This document shows positions 10,330 through 22,502 of a DNA stretch of 64,000 nt, in pieces. Location: NCBI RefSeq assembly GCF_002776525.5, contig NC_045441.1:106008744-106072743 (forward strand), in the 5' to 3' direction. Both the position numbers and the translations under genes were made by a program. Under the pieces are notes generated by a model that did no database searches, had not been told where the DNA came from, and saw only the letters and a program-made list of their open reading frames with translations. The DNA comes from Piliocolobus tephrosceles (taxonomy: Eukaryota; Chordata; Mammalia; Primates; Cercopithecidae). Position 1 is the stretch's first letter. Each line of letters starts with the position of its first letter.

Positions 10330-13300
10330 TTTATATAAAAGGAAATTCTTATCAGATCAACAATCTTAGATTAAATGCAATGATTTTAACCTGACCTGAC
10401 CATTTTACATGTGTAATTGTACTGTAGTTTTCTATTTACCTCAAGAGTGTGGTATTTCATCTGGTCCTCATTACCTTTAATCTCAAAATAATACTTTTTA
10501 AAAATTTTACTTATAAAAACCCTAAATATAAGAAAGTTTTCAGAAAAAAATCCTGACAACTGCTCTGTTTTCATAAAATCATAGCATGAAAACCTCTGCT
10601 GAACAATTAACATTACTCAAGGCTAGAGAGTTGTATGACTGATAGTTATGGTTACTTGTCCTGCTTATACAGAAAATGTCAACTAAAGTATTATGGTAAG
10701 TCTCTACAAGTTTCATTTTGAATTATAACGCATTTTAGAAGAGCTATCTCCTTTCATGAAAATTAAAGGAAGTTGGGGTATTTTGTTTATCCTTCGATTC
10801 TGGTACTTTATTATGGAGATGGTATCACTACCAAATACTGTGGACTGTGTTTTAGAACTTGATAATTATTAAAAATTGAAAATTTCAACCTTATGATCAA
10901 ATAGTTCAAGGGAGGATTGAAAACCATATTGTTGACCTAAGGTGCCATGGAAAATGCCACTTCTCATGTTCCAAGGGACTTAGAGTTTGAAGTTGCAATC
11001 CAACATCAGCTACATACTTCACTTTATTTTAAGGAGATAAAACATCAGAGCTTCTTTTGCCATACCTGTCTACTGATTTCTTTATATTATCATTATTTTA
11101 AGTCCATACTTCTGAATGACTGTGCTGTAGGTAAGATTATGTTTTAACAACGTAGCACTTCTGGTCATAGAACTCTGCTAAAACGTGAACTGTGAAAGGA
11201 TTCTTGAAAAATTGGTGACATTTGCATAGGGAACAGAAAGGAACAAAAGAGACTTGGAGGTGGCAATGAGTATATTATATTTCTGGTTAGTAAGAAGAAT
11301 GACCCACATCATTCAGAGGAAATTTGTGGGGAGGAAGGAGAAATTGGCTGGTTATGTAGAGAAATTAGCAAAGACTTTGAAAGTCCTCAGAATTGTTCAA
11401 ACTTGACCCAGTGGGAGATAGGGTGCCACTGAGGGTGACTGAGCAGGTAAGAAAGATTTTGCTTTGAAAAAAGGCAGAGTTATGACTCTGATAAACACCA
11501 TTGGGAAAGCAATGCTTATTAAAAGAGATATTTGTATTCAAAGTTAGCACATAATAGACATTACATGTGAGCTTCCAACCCTCCTCACTAAGGCTTTGAG
11601 ACTTTGTGTTAGTCAGATTTGCTCCCGCACATGGTCATTTTTTCAAAAGTAGAACAGCTCTAACGTAATACTTGCCATTTTTCTATCTCACAAAAGCTCC
11701 TGGTAAAAGAGAATATCCAGATATGAATGTCATTATCAAATTCCTGGAGGCAATATTGCTAAGAAAGATGTACTTTGTACAACTTTTAACTTTAAACCAG
11801 CAAATGACTGACAATTCTATATCCAACACATTTTAATAAAAAAGTTGAATACCTGATGAAATACAAGCATAATTCACAGTTAGATATCCAACTGTGGTTA
11901 AAGTGTTTTGGGGAATCATTAAGGCAAATCCAATTTTCATAAATGATGACCTACCAAAGCCTCTGACCCAAATCACCCTCAACGAAAGTGAAGAAACAAT
12001 CCTGAAAGAATAGTGTGCTGTGAAAATCTCAGACATTTTTGGGAATTGATATCCATCCAGACTGAAGCTTTAAAGCTCTTGAACTGTATTCCCAGCTTGC
12101 CTAGAAATGAGAGTGCAGCCTTGGACCCATCAGTGTCTCCTAGGCAGATAGTAACCTGACTGAGACTTGTGGGTCCAGGAGTGGACAGGCAAAGGCTCTT
12201 TAAGGACTAACATGATTGCCACGGGGGTTGGGGGGAAGGTCACTAAGCAAAGTTAAGAAACCTCAACTTAGACTTCCACCCAACTGTTCTCTTCTCTGTC
12301 CATCTCAACCACTTAAAGTTATTGTTTACTTTTTTTTTTTTTTTTCCTACAACATCCAAGGAATAAGAAGTCCTCCTGCACTCGGGATTATCTACTCACT
12401 ATAGACATTCACACACAGTTTGGGGAACATGGTTTGTTAAGATAGCTTTTCTAGGGAAGTGAGAGTCAGAGGAATCTGCAGTTTTAAAGCCCACTTTTCA
12501 GTATCCCCTCCCTTAATGAGACTCAGCAACAAGGTCTGGCTCTAATATTGCCAACATGTGTGAGTCCTAACTTCTCTCTCTGAAGTCCTGAGGGTGTCTG
12601 ACTTCTGCTTCCCTGCTTTCAGATTGGTTGCACTTGCTGAGGATCATAGTCCTTAGACTATAGGTTGACTTAGACTATGGGATGGTACCTTTTTGGATAC
12701 CAGCTTAATCCTCCAATTCTAGAAATGCTTCTTTTCCGATTTTCCAACAATGAGACTGATAAAGTCAGCCACTGCTGTGTGTCAAATGGCTTAGTGGCAT
12801 CACCATTAAAATAAAGCTGCACCATAAACTATGCTAATGCTTTGGCTCATACCCATTGGCATATGCATACTCTCAAATTACCTATCTAATCCACAAACAC
12901 TAATTGACCGTCTACTATATGCCGTTAAGGCTGGTAAATTCATGTTACACCATAGGCCTAGTGCTTGGGGCTTGAGCTCTTCAAAGTCCATTGATAATTT
13001 AAGAACTGAAAGAAAATACCATTGGTTCCAAATTATAAAAAGAAAATAAGCCTAAAAAGTAAAAGTAATCAGTGTCCTCTACAAATTTTAACATTGTTTC
13101 AACTTCATGAATTATTAAGTTTCATGTCCATTACCATTTCATGATCGTTGAAAAAAAAATTTCTAATTTGGATTATTTTCCTTTACAAGAATTTCTGAGA
13201 GTGCATTATGAAGCTAAGACTATGGAGAAATCAGAGCCAATAATAAAATATTTGGCTCATGGCCAAGTTTCAAAAACCAAAAGTACAAATATTTTTAAAA

Positions 13301-13511
13301 TGTTATGGTAAAAATAATCTTTTAATGAGCCATTATCTGGCTATTAAAATTTAATATGCTTCAAATGATATGGAGTGGGACCGCTACCAAGTGTCTAAGC
13401 CCTGTAATGCCCCAGGGCAGTTTTGTGTGCCATGCTTAGTGCTGTCCAGGCAAAAATAAATACTGTTAAAACATAATTTTGTAAGAAATATGACTTACTT
13501 AGTTTGCCCAT
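10330..13511. other. No recognised feature
   Basis: About 3.2 kb of mostly single-copy-looking DNA between the two related LTRs. A T run lies at about 12330-12345. The phrase around 12900-12940 (GACCGTCTACTATATGCCGT) faintly resembles an antisense MIR or L2 end, but too little remains to call it. No exon is recognised. Confidence 0.45.
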
Positions 13512-14023
13512 TGTTTTAGTCAGAGAAACAAAATCAGTATTGTATACACACACACACACACACATGAGAGAGAGAGAGAGAGAGAGAGAGGAAAGAGAGA
13601 GAGATTTATTATGAGGAACTGTCTCATATAATTCTGGAGGCTGAGAAGTCTCACACTCTGCTGTCTGCAAGCTGGAGACTCACTAAAGCTGGTGGTATAA
13701 TTCAGTCTGACTAAGAAGGCCTGAGAACTCGGGGTGCTGATGTCCAAGGGCAGGAGGAAAAGACATGAGATGAGATGAGATGTCTTATTTCACGTAGTGA
13801 GGTAGAGGAAAAAAACGCAAATTCCTCTTTCTTCCACCTTTTGTTCTATTCAGACCCTCAACGGATTCGATGATGCTCACCACAGTGAGGAAAGCAATCT
13901 CCTTGACCACCTATTCAAATGTCAGTCTCATTTGGAAATATCCTCACAGACATATCCCCAAATCATGTTTAATCTGGGCATTCTGTGGTCCAGTTAAATG
14001 GACACAGAAAACTATCCATCACA
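13512..14023 (-). mobile_element. Solo LTR-type element, class III-like, copy 2
   Basis: Reverse complement of the same family as 9679-10329: it opens TGTTTTAGTCAGAGAAACA, contains CTTCCACCTTTTGTTCTATTC and CCTCAACGGATTCGATGATG, and closes CTATCCATCACA. Flanks CCCAT (13507-13511) and CCCGT (14024-14028) agree at four of five bases, so both ends seem original. An internal (CA)n(GA)n microsatellite has grown near its 3' end. Open frames across it encode only microsatellite-derived Ser-Leu and Cys-Val runs. Confidence 0.78.
13545..13603. repeat. (CA)n-(GA)n compound microsatellite
   Basis: About ten CA units (13545-13564) are followed by about thirteen GA units (13566-13590) and a further interrupted GA run. 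It lies inside the LTR copy 2 and is likely polymorphic in length. Confidence 0.95.
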
Positions 14024-14479
14024 CCCGTGCTGATCTCCAGTATTTCTGGAGTCTCTTTGAGGTTATCTCTTACGTGATTACTTTCCATGGAATTTCATAA
14101 AGACCAAAAGAGGATTTATTGAGAGTGGTGGATTCATAGTTCAACATGAAATAATGCATAATAACTTGAACATAAAACCACGTTACCTAAAAGAGTAGAT
14201 TCTGATACACATTTCCATTCTCCCTAAGGAACCAATTTTGACTAAGTTAACAGAGCTTAGGAGATAGACACACCCTACCTGTATGCATACTGGGGTCCTC
14301 TTTTCTCAAGTTTTATTCATTTTTTGCTATGTCCTACATCGTTCTTGCCCCACAGTGTTCTGTCATGAAAATTTCCCTTCTTTATGTCAGGGTCCCTACT
14401 TCTATTTAAATATTATTATAATTCCCTGTCATATTACCCAAGGTTTCCTTCAGTAATAATAAAGTCACAAACCATCTCC

Positions 14480-14665
14480 TAGTGAACCCTTACCATATGT
14501 GGACCCTGTGCCACACACATCTGTTTCATGCAGTTCTGATATCTTCTCAAGGTGATTATTAATATGTGCGTTTTACAGATAAAACAAAAATAGTCTCAAA
14601 AAATTGCTACTGGTCACACAGTATATCTTGACCAAGATTCAGGCCAAGGATTTTCTGGTGTTATA
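14480..14665 (-). mobile_element. MIR SINE, antisense
   Basis: MIR core complement is visible: CCATATGTGGACCCTGTGCC (14493-14512), GCGTTTTACAGATAAAAC (about 14568-14585), GGTCACACAGTATATCTTGA (about 14612-14631) and AAGATTCAGGCC. Divergence is high. Confidence 0.72.
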
Positions 14666-15555
14666 TCCCACCATATTTTTGCTAAAAGATACCGCTTCCC
14701 AAATCTGTATCACTTACTTCTTATGAAATTGACCTTCAGTATATTCTATAGGGTGCGGGACTCTCCAATCATTCATGCTCAGTGTGTCTGTCTGCTGCAT
14801 TTTGGCTATGATCAGAGTTCTTTCTGTTTGTGAATTTCTCTGTTATGCTTTTAACACAGAGAGAGTTAAATATACCTCCTCTTGCAAGAACAGTCATTTA
14901 CTTGCTGAAGTCTCACCTGGAGACAAATTTTCTCTGACTACACAGTAAAAGGGCACTTTTTGTTTAATGCCATTGAGTTACTTCTCATAACAGAAGTTCA
15001 TAAGTCCTATTGTCCCATTATTTCCTTTTCAATAATAAATACATTACTGATTAATGGAGACAAACCAAGAAGACTATGAGCACAATAGGAAGGGTCAGCA
15101 ATCCATGTGGTTTCTTTGTTGTGGGGTCCTTACTACCATTTACAGATTATTCTAATTGCTTGCTAATGTAATTGCTCCAAGTTTGCTTTCAGTTAACAAG
15201 TCTTTATCAATTGATTTCTATAGCAGTCCGTTCCCTTTAATGTGTTTTGTAAAATGCCCTGCTGCTGTTTACTTAGTATTAAGGAGGGAATGGCTTATTT
15301 CTAATCTTCTTGCTCTGTCCTATGTCTGTTTTTCCTCTTTCTGTGTAAACAGCAATCTATTTGCTGTTTACCGCAGCAGTGAAAAGTTATAATTTGTTTC
15401 CTTTAGTGGGAAGGGACACATGCTGATTGGGATCATGATTAAATATGAATCTCTTATGGGATGGAAATGTGTACAACGTGTTTAGTGATTAAACATTTCT
15501 CAGAGGGTGGTCTGGTTTTTCCATTTTGTATTTAAAATCACATGCATTATACAAA
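14666..15555. other. No recognised feature
   Basis: Single-copy-looking DNA with no recognised repeat or exon. The 78-codon frame at 15156-15392 has no visible domain. Confidence 0.45.
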
Positions 15556-15559
15556 GTTG

Positions 15560-15995
15560 AATATTAAGAAAACAATTAGTAAATTACTTCCTATTAATAG
15601 GTCAGTAAAGGAAAAGCAATTGGGTAATTTCAATAAAATGAGAACAAATCTAGAAAAAGTATATCCTCTTATTAAAAAGTTTTTTTTAGCACTCACGTGA
15701 AATTTAACGTGTTGTTTCTGTAACAATATTCATCTCAAATCAATGGCTGACTTAATTCTTAATAGTGTCCAATTAAAATCAGATGAAAAACAAATACTTG
15801 TTATTACCACTGCTATCTAATTTTTCTAAGGATACTAATCCTTAAAGCCATAAGATACAAAAACAAAAGAAGAGGTATAATTTTTAGAAAGGAAAATACA
15901 AGATTATTAATATTTTCAGATGGTATAATGACATACAAATATATACAGAAAAAAATGAACAAAAAACTATAAGAATTGATAAGAAACTACAATAA
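15560..15995 (+). mobile_element. Old L1M ORF2 fragment, sense
   Basis: A decayed reverse-transcriptase segment. ATTCTTAATAGTGTCCAATT (from about 15755) corresponds to the part upstream of the catalytic box, and TTTTCAGATGGTATAATGAC (15913-15932) to the FADDM box, changed to code for SDG-like residues. AACTATAAGAATTGATAAG follows at about 15965. The frame is broken many times. It has no detectable ends. Confidence 0.65.
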
Positions 15996-18179
15996 GATAT
16001 ATCAATGCCAGATGAATACACAGTTGCCCTCCTGTGCCATCCTACAAGTTACCTACCCAGACAAGCCTACTTACTATTACTTTTACATCTTTATGAAAAT
16101 TGAGCCCTCAGGGTCTCCTCGCCCACCAGTGGTGTTTCTACCAGTGGTGAACATGGGAAAATAGATCATGTCCTGAGCGTCATGCTACAGGGTGAGCTCA
16201 TATTCTGAAGTCCCTTCATCAAAGTTGTCGCCCTCATCCTAAAACTTGGAATTTTGGCAGATTAAAGTAAAGATCCTGGTACCATGTTGATGTAGAGTGG
16301 TGGGTTGATGCATCTGCAAAGTTATAGCCTTTCACTTTGAATATTAATGAGAAAAGTAGACACATTTATGGTCTTGTTTTCCATTTGCTCCCACTGACCT
16401 TCTGATAATGAACAAATGGAAGCAGTATGTCAGGAGGCAAAAGCAGAAGACATAGATTTCAAACTTAGGTGTGTTTGATTTGCCAGCAGAAAATGATTAA
16501 TCACATGATGTAGAAATATATAAAATACATCCACAACTGGGTCACAGACAGATACACCAAAAGTATCTAAACATCTGAGATCTTCAACTTTGGAGAATGC
16601 AGAAGTTACGAGATGGCTTAGGAGTTTGCTGATGAAGTTCAGAGATGACTAAAGGAAAGCAAACAATCAAAAGAAGATGAGTTTCAAATGAAGAAGATAG
16701 AGCAGGTCAACAGCTTATCTTCTGCTATAGCCATAGCTCCTTGGTCTAGGGGATTCCTTCTCTATTGTTGGGTAATATTAAGGAAAATCACTCGCAGAGA
16801 CAGCATGCAAAGGACAAAACTTTGTACTGAAGAAGCTTTCATATCTTGAGGTTTAAATGTATCTTAATTATGTCTAAAAGGAATTTAATGATGCTGACAT
16901 CTCATAGGTCATGCTTTTAAATTAGCCCTCTCTCTACACACATAAACACACACACACACACACAGGTGTTCACCAAACCTTTTAGACAGTTTAAAATGGG
17001 CAGTAAATTATGTAGGGTGGGGTTGAGAGTGAGATTGATGAACAGACTCAGAAACCCCCCAAAATTCCAGTCTGGAAACATGAGATGTGCTAACCATGAA
17101 TGAAAGGCATATAGTGACTGATTTACCCAGCACAATGAAATCAGTCAATACTTTGTTCTCTTAAAGGAGATCAAAATAATGACTGTGCATTCACTTAGTA
17201 AAATTGAATAGTGAATCAGAGATGCGTAATGCATATTGAGTGTATTTAATATATTTTACCTCATGTTTTCTGGTCGTCACAGGATTAAATGTTGAAAAAC
17301 AGCTGTCAGGAAATGTTTTTCTGTGTAAAATAAACAACATCTATCACGGGAGGGACATTTTTAGTTGTAACATTATTTTTTTAATGGAGAGACTCAGCAG
17401 GAAGCTCATTCTAATAAAAATGCACACACTGCTTTTCCATGACTTCTCACCACCACTCATGCTTTCAACACACTTGCCCCCAAGTCTGTTCCTGACTTCT
17501 TGGTTTGACCTTAGTTTGGAATCACCAAGAGCAGATCATCAGGTTGCAGAATGGTTAGAAGAGAGGGCAATGAGATTTGGGAGGGGGAAGGAAAGAAGTG
17601 GAATATGAAAAGGATACTTCAGATAATCCAGCAAGTAGTAATTGAGAGTTTGACTTTGACATTTTTATGCCATAAAAGTCCAATCCAATCAAATTTAATT
17701 ATGTAGCATTTTAAGATGAAAAAATGTTTACAGAAGCTCCAAAGTTGAGTTCTTTTGCCATTTTGTCACATTGGCTAAATGGAGGTTATTATTATTGTTG
17801 TTGTTGTTCTTATTATTTTTCATCAGAAAGTTGATTTAAAAATAAGCCTCATCTGTGATAAAGAGATATGGCTAATAATTTAATTATATTTTCATTGGTT
17901 TGTGTGGAATGAAAGGGAAATCTTTTTAAAAGGCAAAATCAATAGCCTTTATATGTTTTAATAATAAAAATAAGTAAATAAGTATTTTAATTTTTATTTA
18001 CATAAATAAAAAGTATATAGTGTGGAAAATTCATTTTCAATGCCATTAAAAATAAACTACAAAGAAACTATTTAATGAACAATCTGTGAAACTCTTATGA
18101 GGAATACTATAACACTCCACTTAGATAGTTTTTAATAAATAAGAATGATTATCACGTTAGGAAGAATTAATACATTTAA
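15996..18179. other. No recognised gene; (CA)n at 16936-16964 and (TTA/TTG)n at 17787-17820
   Basis: No exon or repeat family was recognised across 2.2 kb apart from the two simple repeats. The 122-codon frame at 17240-17608 has no recognisable domain or conserved start context, and is the kind of frame expected by chance. Confidence 0.45.
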
Positions 18180-18440
18180 GTTATCAACCATTTCAAAATC
18201 AATTATAGTTTTTATGAAAATCCCAATAAATATTTTTAAAAGTTGGCAAAGTGTTTCTAACAGTGATCTAAAGAATTAAAAGCTATTTATAATTAAGAAA
18301 TTTTGTAAATCAGAATAATAGAGATTATTTCTATCAAATATTAAAATATATCATTTAACTATTTTTAGAAGTTCTACTGACCATGAATGAAAGGCATTTC
18401 ATAGAAAACAATGAAATATATTAAACAGCCCCCAAATATA
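18180..18440 (+). mobile_element. Possible L1M ORF2 fragment, tentative
   Basis: TTATGAAAATCCCAATAAAT (about 18213-18232) and the following AAAGTTGGCAAAGTG...ATTCTAA-like phrases resemble the ORF2 region coding for the segment after the RT domain. Similarity is weak and AT-rich sequence can mislead. Confidence 0.35.
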
Positions 18441-18604
18441 ACTTATTATGTAATTTAATACATGATATAGGAAGTATGATAAGCAACTGTAAAGGAAAAA
18501 TGTATATAATAAATGGATTTTATAAACCTAGTTAGCTATGCTGTTTAGGTTATTTTAATACACTATACACTAAAATAAATTACAGTGAAACTACAGAGTT
18601 AAAT

Positions 18605-20010
18605 ATTTATTATTTCTTCCATTCAACATATATTTGTTGAATAACTATTATATGCCAGACTCTAGTCTTGATGCTTGGGATAAAGGATTAAATAAAGTAG
18701 AACTCTTTTTCTTTCAAGATCAGTGGAGGAAAGAAAATAAACAAGTAGACATAGAAATAATACCATGTAGTCAGAAGAATCAAGAGAAAAACTAAAGTAG
18801 GGGAAGATGATAGAAGTTCAGGAAGATTCTGTGTTTGATGTGGGGGTAGGGAGGAGTGAGAGTAAGGGAAGAGAACATCTGACCAGAGACCTCAATGAAA
18901 CCAGGGAGCAAGACAGAAAGACATCTGGGAGAAGACCATTCTTGGTAGAGGGAGTAGAAAGGGACAAGACTTGGAATTAGGAACATGCTGGTTATGTTTG
19001 GGAGCAACAAAACATCAGTGTGGCTAGAGCAAAGAGAGAGAGGAAGAATAAATTGGAAATGAAATTGGTAATATGGCCAGGGGCCAGCTCATGTAAAGCT
19101 TTGTATGGGATTTTAATATTATTACAAGTATGATAAAAAGCCATTGGAGAAGGAGAGTATCTAGTTCATTGGGAAAAGATTACTCTGGCTTTCAAATGAA
19201 CAATAAACCATGAAGGGGAGGCATGGTGATGGCATAAAGGAGGGAGATCATTTAGGGGGCTAGCAAAATTCCTAGAGACAGAAACTGATGGTTTTGATCA
19301 TGTTGAGAGCGGTAAAGACTGTGCAAAATGGTCAGATTCTGAACTGTGCAAGCAGGTCCAGTTGAATTTACCGATGGATTGGATGTGTACTGTGAGAGAA
19401 AGGGACATCAAGGAAAGGAGTAACGTTTTCATCCTGAGAAGTGTTGGTGCCATTTGCCAAGATATGGAACACTGGAGGAAGAGCAAGTTGGGGTATAGTT
19501 CAGGATGGTCAGGGAGATATCAATGGTTCTGGTTTGAGCATCTCAACTTTGTTATGCCTACTAGGACATCTAAGGGAGACAATCTATATATAAGCTGTTT
19601 TTATAAGATGCTGGAGATTAGAGGAGTGGTTGGGATTTGAGATAAAATACTGAACTCATCAACTTATAGATGATATTTGCAATTCATTACCTGGGAGTGA
19701 GTGTAAATAGAGAGGAGTCCCAAAGATTGAGCCTCAGGGGGCTCCACAATTAATATAAGATGAGAAAGTGAATCCAGCAGAAAATCAAGAAGGAGGAGAC
19801 AGCAACATACAAAGAAAACTAGGAGTCCCAGAAGCTAAATAAGGAAAATGCTTTGTTTTGTTATGTTTTTAAATGAAGACTGGCCCATTCATAAGTAAAT
19901 GTACTCAGAGAACTGGATTTGATAATATGGAGATGATGGGTGGCCTTAACCAGAGCAGATTGAAATCAGCAGTGTGAGTGGATTCAAAAGAGAAAGGGAG
20001 GGAGATGAAA
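18605..20010 (-). mobile_element. L2 LINE, long antisense copy
   Basis: The + strand starts with the complement of the L2 3' terminus (ATATATTTGTTGAATAACTA, from about 18629) and proceeds backward through the element: TCAGTGTGGCTAGAGCAAAG (19015-19034), CAGCTCATGTAAAGCTTTGT (about 19085), AGCCATTGGAGAAGG, ATTACTCTGGCTTTC, GATTGGATGTGTACTGTGAG, and AGCCTCAGGGGGCTCCAC (about 19730-19747), which is the complement of the RT segment coding VPQG-like residues. At about 1.4 kb it is one of the longest L2 copies here. Frames inside it (19298-19640) are not genes. Confidence 0.82.
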
Positions 20011-20590
20011 ATGTGAGAAATGAACAAAGAAAACTATTTTGAGTAGTTGTATAATAAAAAGAAGCACTAAAATGGAATTGTAGAGAAAGTTTTAATCTTA
20101 CTTTTCTACAATAAAGCAATTATTACAGCATTTATTTTGTGAGGATAGGAATGATAGAATAGAGAGGGAAAAATTAATGACACAAATGAAAGAAGAGATA
20201 ATTGCAGGGGCAAAGTCTTTGAATGTACTGAGGGTGTAGGGGATGCAGGACAAAAGTCCAACTATCTTAAATCTATGACAAAGGGGTATGGTTGTATAGT
20301 AAAGTTAAAATAAGGTAAAAATAGAAAAAATATAGATAACATATATTAATATATGTAAAAAGAGTTACCCCTTTTTAAGAAGTGTATTTAGTAATGAGGA
20401 AAAAATGCATAGCAGTTAAATGTTTGATGGATAACTGGAGAAATAAATTATGATACATTCACAGTAATAATATTTGATAGTTTCAAGAATGGGTACAAAT
20501 ATGTAATAAAGAATTTAGCATTTTTAATTTATTTACTTTTTCTTTATTTCACAGTAGATATTCACAGGTGGGAATATAGAGTACTACATC
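20011..20590. other. AT-rich stretch, no firm feature
   Basis: The part around 20430-20470 (AACTGGAGAAATAAATTATG) faintly resembles L1 3' sequence. Nothing else is recognised. Confidence 0.4.
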
Positions 20591-20592
20591 CC

Positions 20593-20663
20593 TTAACTTC
20601 TGAGTTCAAGCCTTCCTCTTGCCTCAGCCTCTTGAGTAGTTGGGACTACAGGCGCACCCCACA
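20593..20663 (-). mobile_element. Alu fragment (about 70 bases)
   Basis: GCCTCAGCCTCTTGAGTAGT (20621-20640) followed by TGGGACTACAGGCGCACCCC is an antisense Alu middle segment with no head or tail. It is a relic left by deletion or partial conversion. Confidence 0.8.
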
Positions 20664-20741
20664 ACATGAAGCTAAAAAATTTGTTAATGTTTACTAATCA
20701 TCCTAAGTTGAAAATATCTAGACTTCTGGGACGCCATTTAG

Positions 20742-21468
20742 AAATAATGTCCTCTCGGAGAGGATGTGGAGAAATAGGAACACTTTTACACTGTTGGTGG
20801 GATTGTAAACTAGTTCAACCATTATGGAAAACAGTATGGCAATTCCTCAAAGATCTAGAACTAGATGTACCATATGACCCAGCCATCCCACTGCTGGGTA
20901 TATACCCAAAGGATTATAAATTATTCTACTACGAAGACACATGCACACGTATGTTTATTGCGGCACTATTCACAATAGCAAAGACTTGGAATCAACCCAA
21001 ATGTCCATCAGTGACAGACTGGATTAAGAAAATGTGGCACATATACACCATGGAATACTATGCAGCCATAAAAAAGGATGAGTTTGCGTCCTTTGTAGGG
21101 ACATGGATGCAGCTGGAAACCATCATTCTTAGCAAACTATCACAAGAAGAGAAAACCAAACACCGCATGTTCTCACTCATAGGTGGGAACTGAACAATGA
21201 GCTCACTTGGACTTGGGAAGGGGAACATCACACAATGGGGCCTGTCATGGGGAGGGGGGAGGGGGGAGGGATTGCATTGGGGAGTTATACCTGATATAAA
21301 TGATGAATTGATGGGTGCTGACGAGTTGATGGGTGCAGCACACCAACATGGCACATGTATACATATGTAACAAACCTGCACGTTATGCACATGTACCCTA
21401 GAACTTAAAGTATAATAAAAATAAATAAATAAAAAAAAATAATAATAAAAAAAAGAAAATAATGTCCT
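20742..21468 (+). mobile_element. Young 5'-truncated L1, Old World monkey-type 3' end, with target-site duplications
   Basis: The target-site duplication AAATAATGTCCT occurs at 20742-20753 and 21457-21468. The L1 body between them runs from ORF2 C-terminal coding sequence to an A-rich tail. The ORF2 frame is open to its TGA at 21191-21193 and includes the cysteine-rich segment CGEIGTLLHCWWDCKLV and the terminus SLIGGN. The methionine at 20666 lies in flanking DNA and is not an ORF2 start. The 3' UTR has a G-rich tract (21249-21270) and an 18-bp-spaced repeat of GATTGATGGGTGC-like sequence (21305-21318, 21323-21336). It cannot transpose because everything upstream of the ORF2 C-terminus is missing. 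Confidence 0.96.
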
Positions 21469-21469
21469 A

Positions 21470-22050
21470 AAGCCTGGAATAGGTAACAGTGACTTTGAGA
21501 CTGTTGTCCTCTTACCGTTAGTTTTGTCTATTCCTCAAAAATAATTCAAAGGCGATCCTTTAAAATTAATTGGGGTTGGCTAATACTGATTATTAATGAG
21601 AGAAAGAGGAGGGAAAGGCGGATAGAATGAGTTTCTTTGTAGTCAGACTTATTAGAGGGGAATCCGCTGAAACCAGTGAATGTTTGCATGCAGAGTTTCT
21701 CGTCTCATAACCTAGGCAAGAAAGGAAAGGACAGCTAGTATATCAATTCTATGATGCTGCAATTTGGGAAAAGAAAGGATGATATGCTAAGTTTTAACCA
21801 ATATATTGTAAATTCAGATCTTTCAGCCAAATGGTTTTACAGTAATAAAAGTGTCAATTGAGTATGTTTTTCTTTGCACAGGTTGAATTTTTGACCACTT
21901 TATTTTATTTGCTCTCTTCATTCCAGTGTAAAATTCCAGAAATGAGAGCATATTACAGGTGAATGAACTGCACAGTTCTTACTGTATAGTTCTCCTTGTT
22001 TAATAAAAAGTAAACCTTTTAAAAGGTACTGAAAGTTTTTTGTATACCAA
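21470..22050. other. No recognised feature
   Basis: Flanking DNA between the young L1 and the next Alu. No exon or repeat is recognised. Confidence 0.45.
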
Positions 22051-22051
22051 G

Positions 22052-22338
22052 AAAATTAGCTGGGAGTGGTGGCTTATGTCTGTAATCCCAGCACTTTGGG
22101 AGACCCAGTCGGACGGATCACTTGAGATCAGGAGTTCGAGACCAGCCTGGCCAACATGGTGAAACTCCGTCCCTTTTAAAAATACAGACTTTAGCTAGGC
22201 ATGGTGGCGCATACCTGTAATCCCAGCTACTCGGGAGGCTAAAGCAGGAGAATCATTGAACCTGGGAAGCAGAGGCTGCAGTGAGCTGAGATCATGCCAC
22301 TGCACTCCATCCTGGGTGTGACAGAGTAAGACTCGGTC

Positions 22339-22369
<31 letters not shown>

Positions 22370-22372
22370 AGC
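22052..22372 (+). mobile_element. Alu SINE with probable target-site duplication
   Basis: A sense Alu with both monomers (about 22060-22340) and an A tail (22339-22367). AAAATTAGC occurs at 22052-22060 and again at 22364-22372, a probable duplication, though its A-rich part could overlap the tail by chance. Divergence suggests AluS or older. Confidence 0.92.
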
Positions 22373-22483
22373 CCCTTGTTTTGCAAATATTTGTTGTCGC
22401 TTTACAACTTTTATCTTTTGACAGTTTATAATTTTTTACTTTGCAGAAGTTTCTAAGGTATCATTTTCTCAGGGTATATTCAG

Positions 22484-22502
22484 ATATATATATATATATA
22501 TA
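22484..22502. repeat. (TA)n microsatellite
   Basis: About nine TA units. No element is clearly attached to it. Confidence 0.9.

Noticed and set aside
13395..13747. Two minus frames with runs of Ser-Leu and Cys-Val
   Set aside because: The runs come from the (GA)n and (CA)n microsatellite inside an LTR element.
20666..21193. A 175-codon frame starting with methionine
   Set aside because: The methionine lies in DNA outside the L1 target-site duplication; the coding part is only the L1 ORF2 C-terminus.
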